Of a stretch of DNA of 11,179 nucleotides, positions 1-6,241 are shown in pieces (the first letter of the stretch is position 1; each line of letters begins with the position of its first letter). The position numbers and the translations under genes are program-made. Source of the stretch: an uncultured Erysipelotrichaceae bacterium. GTDB lineage: Bacteria > Bacillota_I > Bacilli_A > RF39 > UBA660. The notes beneath the pieces are model-generated. The model made no database searches and was not told the DNA's origin. It saw nothing but the letters and a program-made list of their open reading frames with translations. Location of the stretch: assembly GCA_902797105.1 (NCBI GenBank), contig CADBRL010000040.1, forward strand, positions 1 through 11,179, in the 5' to 3' direction.

Positions 1-405
1 AAAGCAATGATATTTGCTAACGGTTTAATTATTATTTCAGGTATGTTTGTATTTGACTTTACTAAAGGTGTTTATTCATTTATTATTGTGTATTGTTCAA
101 CATTCTTTGTTGATAAAATTATGTTTGGTATTTCTGACAGTAAGTTATTTTATATTTACACTAGAAAAACTAGAAAAATAAAGAAATTAATTTTGGAAGA
201 GTTTGAAACTGGTTTTACTACAATTCCTAGTACTGGTGGTTATTCACATAAAAATGGAATTATGATTATGTGTGCGGTATCTAATAATGATTATTATAAT
301 TTAAAGAAAAGAATTTTAGAAATAGACCCTAGTGCTTTCATGATTATTGATAAATGTTATGAAGTTAATGGAGGAGTTAAACGAAGTAATATTCCATTTT
401 TGTAA
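1..405 (+). CDS. YitT family membrane protein, C-terminal part (5' end outside window)
   Basis: The frame is open from the first base, so this is the 3' end of a larger gene; YitT proteins usually run to about 280-290 residues. The visible part opens with hydrophobic sequence (a glycine/isoleucine-rich segment, then FIIVYCSTFFVDKIMFG), which I read as the last membrane segments. A soluble DUF2179 domain follows. It shows the family pattern of a Lys/Arg-rich helix, FTTIPSTGGYSHKN with its GGY turn, a short strand ending in CAVS, and EIDPSAFMIIDKCYEVNGG near the C-terminus. DUF2179 is a small alpha/beta domain of the kind seen in nucleotide- or ligand-sensing regions. The transported or sensed ligand is not known, so I give no gene symbol. 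Its 3' end lies 31 nt before yvcK. The first ATG, at 7, is internal and is not the real start. Confidence 0.85.
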   Translation, partial: KAMIFANGLIIISGMFVFDFTKGVYSFIIVYCSTFFVDKIMFGISDSKLFYIYTRKTRKIKKLILEEFETGFTTIPSTGGYSHKNGIMIMCAVSNNDYYNLKKRILEIDPSAFMIIDKCYEVNGGVKRSNIPFL

Positions 406-411
406 TATTTG

Positions 412-420
412 TGATATAGT
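412..420 (+). promoter_or_regulatory. Possible extended -10 promoter for yvcK
   Basis: TG-A-TATAGT (412-420) matches an extended -10 element with one mismatch in the hexamer. No convincing -35 box lies 16-18 nt upstream. Transcription would start near 427, only about 10 nt before the yvcK ATG, which also lacks a clear Shine-Dalgarno sequence. Read-through from the yitT-like gene is an equally good explanation for yvcK expression. Confidence 0.3.
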
Positions 421-436
421 AATTACGTGATTAATT

Positions 437-1393
437 ATGAAAAAAATTGTTATATTTGGTGGAGGAAGCGGTCTTTCTCAACTTTTAAAAGGTATTAAAC
501 TTTTTCCCGTAGAAATAACTGCGGTTGTTTCTGTTGCAGATAATGGAGGCAGTACTGGGTTACTTAGAAGAGAACTTAATATTCCTGCGGTTGGTGATAT
601 TACAAAAGTTATGCTTAGTATGGCTGATACTAATCAAGATGTTATAGATTTAATGAATTATAGATTTACTAAGTCTAAGTCTTTGGGTATTCATTCTGTT
701 AAAAACTTGCTTTTAATTGCTTTGATGGATTTGAAAGGTAATTTTGCTGGTGCTATGCCTGTTATGGAAAAATTACTTGATGTTAAGGGTAATGTTTTGC
801 CTTTAACTGAAGATAATGTTAATTTGGTGGGAATTACTTCAAGTGGTAAAAAGGTTTATGGAGAACATCAATTAACTAAATGTGCAAATAAAATTGTAGA
901 AATTAAATATGATAAAGAAATTAAGGTTAATCCAAAAGTTATTAAAGCTGTTGAGGAAGCTGATTTGATTATTTTTTCATCTGGTAGTTTACTTACAAGT
1001 ATTGTGCCACATTTAATTAACAAAAAGTTAGTTCATACAATTAATAAAGCTAAGGCTGATAAAGTATATATTTGTAATTTGTTTACTCAACCGGGAGAAA
1101 CAGATGATTTTACTGTAAAAGATCATATTGATTATTTGGAAAAATATTTAGGTAAAGGTAGTATAGATGTTGTTATTGCTAATAATGAGGTTATTAATAG
1201 TGATTTAGCTAATAAATACGCAACAGAAGAACAAAAAGATCCAGTTATTTTAGATATGCATGAACTTGATGAAAGTAATATTTATGTTATTTCTGATAAA
1301 CTCTTTACTATTGAAGATGGTTGGTATAGACATGATGCACTCAAAACAGGATATTTATTATTCTCATACTTAATGGATGGTAAAAGAAAATGA
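437..1393 (+). CDS. yvcK: YvcK family protein (gluconeogenesis factor / UDP-GlcNAc-binding)
   Basis: At 318 residues this is the normal YvcK length. The N-terminus has the Rossmann-like phosphate-binding loop IFGGGSGLSQLL (residues 6-17), followed by the family hallmark ADNGGSTG (34-41) and the PAVGDITKVML stretch, all typical of the CofD/YvcK fold. In Bacillus, YvcK is a cytoplasmic protein needed for growth on gluconeogenic carbon sources. It binds UDP-GlcNAc and supports wall synthesis and cell shape; this is family knowledge and is not shown here. The start was chosen because the conserved KKIVIFGGGSG begins right after it. Upstream SD pairing is weak (no GGAGG). The TGA stop overlaps the whiA start as ATGA. 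The usual upstream partner rapZ (yvcJ) is not in the window; a YitT-type gene precedes it instead. Confidence 0.95.
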   Translation: MKKIVIFGGGSGLSQLLKGIKLFPVEITAVVSVADNGGSTGLLRRELNIPAVGDITKVMLSMADTNQDVIDLMNYRFTKSKSLGIHSVKNLLLIALMDLKGNFAGAMPVMEKLLDVKGNVLPLTEDNVNLVGITSSGKKVYGEHQLTKCANKIVEIKYDKEIKVNPKVIKAVEEADLIIFSSGSLLTSIVPHLINKKLVHTINKAKADKVYICNLFTQPGETDDFTVKDHIDYLEKYLGKGSIDVVIANNEVINSDLANKYATEEQKDPVILDMHELDESNIYVISDKLFTIEDGWYRHDALKTGYLLFSYLMDGKRK

Positions 1394-2316
1394 CATTTAC
1401 GACGAGTTTAAAAGAGGAAATAACTAAAAATGATATTAATTCTATGGAAGCCAGATATGAACTTGTGGCATTTTTAAATAGTGTTGCTAAGTTTAATAAA
1501 GAAGAAATAAGTATTACTTTAGAAAATGCTAGTATAGCTAGAAGAATTTATAAAGAAATAAAAGAAATATATGATGTTAATCCAAGTATTGTTATAAGAA
1601 TGCAAAAAAGATTTAAAGTAAAACAAATATATATTCTTAATATAAAAGAAAGAATAGATTTTATTAAAAAAGATATAAGTGTTGGAATAAAAATAGAAGT
1701 TGATGACTTGGTTAGTGATGAAGAGAAAATAGCGTTTTTGGAAGGGGCTTTTCTTGCTGTTGGTAATGTTTCTAATCCAAGTACTAGTGGTTATCATTTA
1801 GAATTTATTTTTACTAAGGAAAGACTTGCTAAACAAGTGCTTAATTTGCTTGAGTACTTTAAATTAAAAGCTAAACTTATTAAAAGAGGATATAAGAATG
1901 TTGTTTATATTAAAGCTAGTGAAGATATAAGTGATTTAATAAAAAGATTTAAAGCTACCAATTCGTTATTTTATTTTGAAGATATAAGGATATATAGAGA
2001 TCATAAAAATATGGTTAATAGATTAAATAATTGTGAGATTGCTAATCAAGAAAAGACTTTTAGAACTGGGCAAATGCAACTAGAAAATATTAATTATTTA
2101 AAGACGCATGATTTATTTAATTTACTTGAAGAAAATACAAGGATTGTTGCAGATGCAAGAGTAAAGTATCCTGAAGTTTCTATGCAAGAACTTGCAGATA
2201 TTGTAAAGCTTGAAAATGGTTATAAAATAGGTAAATCTGGTGTTAATCATCATTTTATTAAGATAAATAGTTTGGTTAAAAGACATAAAGAAAGAAGTGA
2301 AGAAAATGATAGTTAG
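1390..2316 (+). CDS. whiA: DNA-binding protein WhiA
   Basis: The 308-residue product has the two-part WhiA architecture. A long N-terminal LAGLIDADG-homing-endonuclease-like region comes first, including the VDDLVSDEEKIAFLEGAFLAVGNVSNP segment. A C-terminal helix-turn-helix domain follows at about 246-300, with PEVSMQELADIV at 261-272 and KSGVNHHFIKI after it. In actinomycetes WhiA activates sporulation genes. In Firmicutes it is nucleoid-associated and influences cell division and chromosome segregation. The yvcK-whiA order is conserved across Firmicutes, which supports both calls. The start overlaps the yvcK stop by 4 nt, so translation is probably coupled. The 3' end overlaps nrdG by 11 nt. 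Confidence 0.95.
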   Translation: MTFTTSLKEEITKNDINSMEARYELVAFLNSVAKFNKEEISITLENASIARRIYKEIKEIYDVNPSIVIRMQKRFKVKQIYILNIKERIDFIKKDISVGIKIEVDDLVSDEEKIAFLEGAFLAVGNVSNPSTSGYHLEFIFTKERLAKQVLNLLEYFKLKAKLIKRGYKNVVYIKASEDISDLIKRFKATNSLFYFEDIRIYRDHKNMVNRLNNCEIANQEKTFRTGQMQLENINYLKTHDLFNLLEENTRIVADARVKYPEVSMQELADIVKLENGYKIGKSGVNHHFIKINSLVKRHKERSEENDS

Positions 2317-2803
2317 ACTTGCTGCAGATATACAGCCTGATAGTATTTTAGATGGTTCTGGTATTAGAACTGTAATTTGGTTTCAAGGTTGTTTACATAA
2401 ATGTGAAGGATGTCAAAATCCTGAAACTCATGATATGAATGGTGGTTTTGAAATTGATACTAAAGATATTTGTGAAAAATTAAAGTATTTAAAGTATCAA
2501 ACAGGTATTACATTATCTGGTGGGGATCCTTTTTTTCAAGCTAAGGGTGCTTTGGAAATAGCTAAATTTGCTAAAAGTATTGGACTTAATGTTTGGGCTT
2601 ATACTGGTTTTACATATGAGGCATTGCTTGCTGGTGATAAAGATAGATTAGAACTTTTAAAAAATGTAGATGTTTTAGTAGATGGTAAATTTGTACTTGC
2701 TAAAAAGAGTTTAAATTGTAAGTTTAGAGGAAGTACTAATCAAAGACTTATTGATGTAAAAAGAAGCATGGAAGAAGGGAGCATAGTTTTATATGGAGTT
2801 TAG
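2306..2803 (+). CDS. nrdG: Anaerobic ribonucleoside-triphosphate reductase activating protein (radical SAM)
   Basis: This 165-residue product matches NrdG in length and motifs. The radical SAM C-x3-C-x2-C motif GCLHKCEGCQNP gives cysteines 29, 33 and 36, which bind the 4Fe-4S cluster. SGGDP (71-75) is the SAM-binding GGE-like motif, and LVDGKF plus RGSTNQRLIDV near the C-terminus are NrdG hallmarks. It generates the glycyl radical on the anaerobic reductase NrdD, implying anaerobic growth. The catalytic gene nrdD, often adjacent, is not in this window. I prefer ATG 2306 over the in-frame GTG at 2297, because homologues begin just ahead of the ADIxPDSIxDGxGIR stretch. The gene overlaps whiA by 11 nt and the following gene by 11 nt. 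Confidence 0.93.
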   Translation: MIVRLAADIQPDSILDGSGIRTVIWFQGCLHKCEGCQNPETHDMNGGFEIDTKDICEKLKYLKYQTGITLSGGDPFFQAKGALEIAKFAKSIGLNVWAYTGFTYEALLAGDKDRLELLKNVDVLVDGKFVLAKKSLNCKFRGSTNQRLIDVKRSMEEGSIVLYGV

Positions 2804-3266
2804 TGATAATGTAAATTATGTTGTTCTTTCAAATAATGCTGATAAAAAGTTTATGTCTAAGTTTGGTATGTATCAAGTAATTGATGTATTATCGTTTGAA
2901 AAACTAAAAAATACTTTAGAAATGTTTCCAAGTAAAAGAGTAGTATTCAATGAAAGTTTAAGTGTACTAAGTAATAAAGAAAAAAAGGAAATACTTGAAC
3001 TATTAAATAAACAAAGTATTCATTATATAAATGTAACTAGTAATGTCGAAGATGCTTTATTTGGTGATTATGTAATTGTGTATGATGAAGATATGAAAGT
3101 TCTTGAAGGTAATAGAGATGTTGTTTTAAAAAATGAAAAAATACTTAAGAAGCTTGGATTTGGAGTACCTTTTGTAGTTGATTTATCTATTCAGCTAATG
3201 TATTATGATATTTTAGATAGAGTTTATTTTGATGTGAATAACTTGTTGGAGGCTTTATGGAATTAA
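2793..3266 (+). CDS. Degenerate ECF-transporter ATPase, EcfA1-like, lacking the P-loop
   Basis: The 157-residue product has no Walker A motif and no LSGGQ signature, but its second half reads like an EcfA1 C-terminus. VVFNESLSVLSNKEKKEIL (50-68) matches the Walker B/D-loop region (VLDEPTSMLDPKGRKEVL pattern) with the Walker B Asp replaced by Asn53. VTSNVEDALFGDYVIVYDED (81-100) matches the H-loop region, with the His position now Ser83. LKKLGFGVPFVVDLSIQL (118-135) matches the EcfA1 tail pattern of GLDVPF followed by spaced leucines. VNYVVLSNNADKKF (7-20) may be a remnant of the Q-loop strand. The frame is intact and has a fair RBS (GGGAG, 2777-2781). The start overlaps nrdG by 11 nt and the end overlaps the next gene by 10 nt. 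Its position upstream of truA is the canonical ecfA1 position. Homology is inferred from motif order by eye. ATP hydrolysis looks impossible. Confidence 0.65.
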   Translation: MEFSDNVNYVVLSNNADKKFMSKFGMYQVIDVLSFEKLKNTLEMFPSKRVVFNESLSVLSNKEKKEILELLNKQSIHYINVTSNVEDALFGDYVIVYDEDMKVLEGNRDVVLKNEKILKKLGFGVPFVVDLSIQLMYYDILDRVYFDVNNLLEALWN

Positions 3267-3811
3267 GTGGTTTGGAAGGAAATATTATTGGTGTAATTAG
3301 TGAAGATTATAAAAATGAAGATTATTGTGGTAAAGTAGTTAAGGATATTGTTTTAAAAAAAGCAAGTGATGCATTAAAAATGGTGGGACTTGGTGAAAAT
3401 ACACTTGAATGTAATTTTGATGATTTAAGTCATGGTAATCAAAATAGGGTAATACTTGCTAGTAAACTTCAAGATAAATGTATTATTTTAAATAATTTTA
3501 GTATAGGTTTAACAAATAAAGATATTGATTTTTTTAAGAAATTATTTAAAAGAATATCTGGTTATGGAAGAAAAATAGTATTAGTGGATATAAATAGTAA
3601 TTTATTTTTTAATCTTGTGGATAAAGTATATGTTTTAAGCAATGAAATTTTGTATGAAACAAGTGATATGTTTGATAAATCTTTGAGTAAATATATTGAC
3701 TTACCTAAGATAGTGGAATTTACTAACAAAAGCGAAAATAAAGGAATAAAAATAAATCATTATAAGGAATTAGATGAGCTTTTAAAAGCTATTTATAGGA
3801 TTAAGTCATGA
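3257..3811 (+). CDS. Degenerate ECF-transporter ATPase, EcfA2-like, lacking the P-loop
   Basis: The 184-residue product aligns by motif order with the last two thirds of EcfA2. IIGVISEDYKNED (10-22) sits at the Q-loop strand and KVVKDIVL (26-33) at the 'TVEKDIAFG' helix. ALKMVGLGENTLECNFDDLS (39-58) matches the 'ALELVGL...' helix. LSHGNQNRVILASKL (57-71) is a recognisable ABC signature. CIILNNFSIGL (75-85) is Walker B with both the Asp and the catalytic Glu replaced by Asn. VLVDINSN (108-115) covers the H-loop, with no His. The C-terminus has IDLPKIVEF and KGIKINHYKELDELL, as in the EcfA2 tail. The roughly 50-residue N-terminal part carrying Walker A is absent. A strong RBS (TGGAGG, 3247-3252) precedes the ATG. 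It overlaps the gene before it by 10 nt and truA by 4 nt (ATGA). The gene is intact as a frame but cannot be a normal ATPase. Confidence 0.72.
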   Translation: MELSGLEGNIIGVISEDYKNEDYCGKVVKDIVLKKASDALKMVGLGENTLECNFDDLSHGNQNRVILASKLQDKCIILNNFSIGLTNKDIDFFKKLFKRISGYGRKIVLVDINSNLFFNLVDKVYVLSNEILYETSDMFDKSLSKYIDLPKIVEFTNKSENKGIKINHYKELDELLKAIYRIKS

Positions 3812-4527
3812 GATATTTAATTAAGTTTAGTTATGATGGGACGAAGTTTCATGGCTTTCAAAGACAGAATGATGTTAAAAGTGTTCAAAAAACTTTGGAA
3901 GATGTCTTAAGTAATGTTTTTGGTGTAGAGATAGTCATAAAGGGAAGTGGAAGAACTGATGCAGGTGTTCATGCACTTGATCAAGGAGCTCATTTTGACT
4001 ATGATGGAAAAGTATCTATCAAGGAAATTGATAGATTAAATGAAATATTAAATAACGAGATAATAATAAAAAAATGTATGAAGGTAAGTAATGATTTTCA
4101 TGCTAGACATAGTGTAAAGAAAAAAACTTATGTTTATAAAATAAATAATGGTAAGTATAGAAAAGATTATGATGGGTATTACTATCAAGTTAAATATCCT
4201 TTAGATATTAGAAAAATGAGAAAAGCAAGTAAGTTATTTATAGGTGTTCATGATTTTCATAATTTTGTGAGCGGATTTAGAGTTGATTATACTACTTGTA
4301 TATATAAGATTAATATTAAAAGACGTGGAGATATTATTCTCATGAAATTTATTGGTGCGGGTTTTTATCGTTACATGGTACGTCATTTGGTTGGAGCTTT
4401 ACTAGATGTTGGTAGAGGAAAAACGGACATTAATGTGGTAGAAAATATGCTTCTAAATGAAAATTTAAATAAAAAGCTTAGTATTGTACCCGCAGATGGA
4501 CTTTATTTGGTTGAGGTAGATTATTAG
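3808..4527 (+). CDS. truA: tRNA pseudouridine(38-40) synthase TruA
   Basis: TruA converts uridines 38, 39 and 40 of the tRNA anticodon arm to pseudouridine. The 239-residue length is typical. The N-terminus YLIKFSYDGTKFHGFQRQ is the family opening. GRTDAGVHA (48-56) carries the catalytic Asp51. FIGAGFYRYMVRHLVGALL (181-199), followed by VGRG, is the second conserved block. The start overlaps the stop of the EcfA2-like gene as ATGA, so it depends on translational coupling or the weak AGGA at 3797-3800. In Firmicutes truA normally sits between ecfT and rplM-rpsI. Here ecfT is missing, and about 1.7 kb carrying other genes separates truA from rplM. No clear terminator follows it. Confidence 0.96.
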   Translation: MRYLIKFSYDGTKFHGFQRQNDVKSVQKTLEDVLSNVFGVEIVIKGSGRTDAGVHALDQGAHFDYDGKVSIKEIDRLNEILNNEIIIKKCMKVSNDFHARHSVKKKTYVYKINNGKYRKDYDGYYYQVKYPLDIRKMRKASKLFIGVHDFHNFVSGFRVDYTTCIYKINIKRRGDIILMKFIGAGFYRYMVRHLVGALLDVGRGKTDINVVENMLLNENLNKKLSIVPADGLYLVEVDY

Positions 4528-4538
4528 TTTCTTAATCG

Positions 4539-4567
4539 TTGACATTATTACTTTATCGGAGTAAAAT
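4539..4567 (+). promoter_or_regulatory. Near-consensus sigma-A-type promoter
   Basis: TTGACA (4539-4544), a 17-nt spacer and TAAAAT (4562-4567) differ from the consensus at one position. Transcription would start near 4574. The RBS AAGGAGAG of the membrane protein at 4598 follows directly. This gives the inserted gene its own transcription, separate from truA. Confidence 0.8.
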
Positions 4568-4597
4568 AACAACTTGTGATGAAGGAGAGATAAGGTC

Positions 4598-5167
4598 ATG
4601 AATAGAATTAAAAACGGAATAAAATATAAAGTTAAGAAAATAAATAAAAATAATAATTTTAAACTTAGAGAAACAGCATTAGAAATGGGAACAGTTATAT
4701 TTATAAATCGAGCTTTGAAATGCCAAAATGCATATGATCAAGCTCTTTTTGCGGGTGCTGCTGCGGGAATGTGCGCTAGTACCTTGTTTTTTAGTACTTT
4801 TATAATTGAGTTAAAGAAATATATTAAGAAATATGAATATTTAGAAAATTATTTACAAAGAATGTCATTTGATAAAGCTATAAAATATTGTGATCGTAAA
4901 TTTAGTAAGACTTATATTAATGAAAATAATGTTTCTCAATTAGTTGGAATTGAAATTGTTTTTGGTTTATTGATGTTATTTGCTACAAAGTTTTTAAAAA
5001 TAGATAATTATGCTGAATTTATAAATAGTATTATAATTATATTTAGTTCTTTGTTACTTGTTGATGGTGTTAATAATATTTTTAAATCACTTTTTTTAAT
5101 GAAAGAAATGTATTATTATCAAAATAAATCTAAAGATTTGGAAAATGTTAGAAATTTGAAAAAATAA
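4598..5167 (+). CDS. Multi-pass membrane protein of unknown function (first of a pair)
   Basis: I do not recognise this 189-residue protein. A Lys/Asn-rich basic N-terminus (1-25) is followed by hydrophobic segments at about 49-70 (glycine/alanine-rich), 114-133 and 141-156, with a weaker one at about 27-40. A charged, probably cytoplasmic loop covers about 71-113, and the C-terminal tail is basic and polar. The layout (hairpin, soluble loop of about 45 residues, hairpin, charged tail) resembles the next gene, so the two may be distant paralogues. The start is well fixed by the RBS AAGGAGAG (4582-4589) and the promoter upstream. The gene occupies part of the space where ecfT would lie relative to truA and rplM, but it shows none of the EcfT coupling-helix Ala-Arg-Gly motifs and follows truA rather than preceding it. 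Confidence 0.8.
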   Translation: MNRIKNGIKYKVKKINKNNNFKLRETALEMGTVIFINRALKCQNAYDQALFAGAAAGMCASTLFFSTFIIELKKYIKKYEYLENYLQRMSFDKAIKYCDRKFSKTYINENNVSQLVGIEIVFGLLMLFATKFLKIDNYAEFINSIIIIFSSLLLVDGVNNIFKSLFLMKEMYYYQNKSKDLENVRNLKK

Positions 5168-5175
5168 GGATAGAT

Positions 5176-5204
5176 TTGACATTTGATGTGGAATAATGTA
5201 CAAT
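5176..5204 (+). promoter_or_regulatory. Near-consensus sigma-A-type promoter
   Basis: TTGACA (5176-5181), a 17-nt spacer and TACAAT (5199-5204) give a promoter one mismatch from consensus. It lies in the 62-nt gap between the two membrane-protein genes. Expected start is near 5211, leaving a leader of about 19 nt. Confidence 0.8.
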
Positions 5205-5229
5205 ATTTCTTAACAAATGGGGGTTTGTT

Positions 5230-5835
5230 ATGAAAAATAAAAATTTTTCTCCGCGTGAGTATGTTGTTAAAAATATTAAACATTGTAAGTGGGGTATTTT
5301 AAGTAAAGTTTATTATAACTTTATGAAGTTAGCTGCAATTTCTATGAGTGGTGTTTTATCCTATTCTTTACATATTGCTAAAATGCCCGAATTTACTGCA
5401 TTTTCATCAGTTAGTACAATGCTTTTTATGGGACTTTATTCACAACTTGCAATGATGAAGAATGTAGATGAGTTGAGATATAAGAGATTAGAAGTTCAAT
5501 TTGTTAAAAATGAGCTTAGAAATCATGATGATATAAGAGATTATATAAATGAATTTGCTCTTAGATGTCAAACTAAAGAGAAGTTTAAAACTGTTTGTGG
5601 AGTTTTTGATATGATTTTAGCGTTTGGACTATACATGTATAGTTTTGTTTTTGGTACTTCTTTAAGTGAAAATACTATAAATATGCAGATTGTGGCTAGT
5701 ATATTGGGTGGATTTTTGACAGTAAGATTTATTGATAATTTTGAAAAAGCTATATGTTATGGAAGTTTAAATGATGATTTAAAATTAGATTTAGATATTG
5801 ATGAAGCAATACAAAAAAGGATTAGGGGTAAATAG
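5230..5835 (+). CDS. Multi-pass membrane protein of unknown function (second of a pair)
   Basis: This 201-residue protein is not recognised. Predicted membrane segments lie at about 31-50, 56-76, 121-142 and 150-168. A charged loop (77-120, rich in Lys, Glu and Asp) separates the two hairpins, and an acidic-then-basic tail closes it (LNDDLKLDLDIDEA, then KRIRGK). The order of elements parallels the preceding gene. The ATG follows a run of five G (5219-5223), an unusual rather than canonical RBS, about 6 nt upstream. Its own promoter lies at 5176-5204. Only one base separates its stop from the start of the DUF1292-like gene, so these two are co-transcribed. No catalytic motif is visible. Confidence 0.8.
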   Translation: MKNKNFSPREYVVKNIKHCKWGILSKVYYNFMKLAAISMSGVLSYSLHIAKMPEFTAFSSVSTMLFMGLYSQLAMMKNVDELRYKRLEVQFVKNELRNHDDIRDYINEFALRCQTKEKFKTVCGVFDMILAFGLYMYSFVFGTSLSENTINMQIVASILGGFLTVRFIDNFEKAICYGSLNDDLKLDLDIDEAIQKRIRGK

Positions 5836-5836
5836 T

Positions 5837-6088
5837 ATGTTAGAATTTTTAGATGTTGTTACTTTAGATGATAATAATGATTATATTGTTCTTAAAGTTA
5901 TTAATATGAATAATGTAAATTATGTAAGTCTTGTAAATAAAGATAATTATTATGACTTTAAATTATTAGAAGAGGTAAATAAAAGCAATGAACTTGTATT
6001 AAGAGAAGTTGTTGATGATACTATTTTAGAAAAAATTAAGTTACAAACAATGAAAGACATGAGAAAATTGCTTAATAAAATAGTGTAA
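5837..6088 (+). CDS. Small DUF1292-like protein
   Basis: The 83-residue soluble acidic protein begins MLEFLDVVTLDDNNDYIVLKV and continues with a strand-rich pattern: VTLDD...., VNYVSLVN, ELVLREVVDD and a C-terminal helix. This resembles DUF1292 (YrzB-like) proteins, which are short, acidic and of unknown function. The resemblance is by eye only. I chose ATG 5837 over an in-frame ATG at 5798 because AGGGGT (5824-5829) sits at good spacing before it and the longer version would run far into the upstream gene. It is the last gene before the terminator at 6117-6154. Confidence 0.6.
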   Translation: MLEFLDVVTLDDNNDYIVLKVINMNNVNYVSLVNKDNYYDFKLLEEVNKSNELVLREVVDDTILEKIKLQTMKDMRKLLNKIV

Positions 6089-6116
6089 ATTTAAAGAAAT
6101 TTGTAAAAATATAGAG

Positions 6117-6154
6117 AAAATGGCTAAAAACGTTTGACTTTTGGCCATTTTTTT
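6117..6154 (+). terminator. Rho-independent terminator
   Basis: A 13-bp stem (6117-6129 with 6139-6151) containing GGC/GCC pairs and one U-G wobble has a 9-nt loop. It merges into a run of seven T (6148-6154). It closes the membrane-protein/DUF1292 transcript. Its loop and right arm also hold the -35 box of the rplM promoter. Confidence 0.88.
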
Positions 6155-6162
6155 CATATAAT
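6134..6162 (+). promoter_or_regulatory. rplM-rpsI promoter, overlapping the upstream terminator
   Basis: TTGACT (6134-6139), a 17-nt spacer and a perfect TATAAT (6157-6162) form a strong promoter. The -35 box lies in the loop and first right-arm base of the terminator hairpin. Transcription would start near 6169, giving a leader of about 73 nt before rplM. Confidence 0.85.
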
Positions 6163-6181
6163 TTAAATCGGTACATTTTAT

Positions 6182-6226
6182 TTATGTGATTTGTTTAGTC
6201 GTGGGAAAATTAAATAAATTACATGA
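6182..6226 (+). promoter_or_regulatory. rplM leader hairpin (candidate L13 autoregulatory element)
   Basis: The left arm 6182-6197 pairs with 6211-6226 over 16 positions with G-U wobbles. The 13-nt loop (6198-6210) contains the GC-richest part of the leader (GTCGTGGG). The RBS (AAAGGA, 6229-6234) begins just 3' of the stem. Known Firmicute L13 leaders are structured RNAs that let L13 repress its own operon. Position and shape fit that role, but I cannot confirm a match to the family consensus. Confidence 0.5.
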
Positions 6227-6241
6227 TGAAAGGATTAGTAT

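Noticed and set aside
1519..1797. Minus-strand open frame inside whiA
   Set aside because: Its translation is a low-complexity Tyr/Phe/Ile/Asn product typical of the antisense of an AT-rich gene, with no RBS or family match.
2793..3811. Possibility that the two ATPase-like genes are one gene broken by a frameshift
   Set aside because: Each has its own RBS and ATG, and each carries its own Walker B, H-loop and distinct EcfA1- or EcfA2-type tail. They are two genes, not halves of one.
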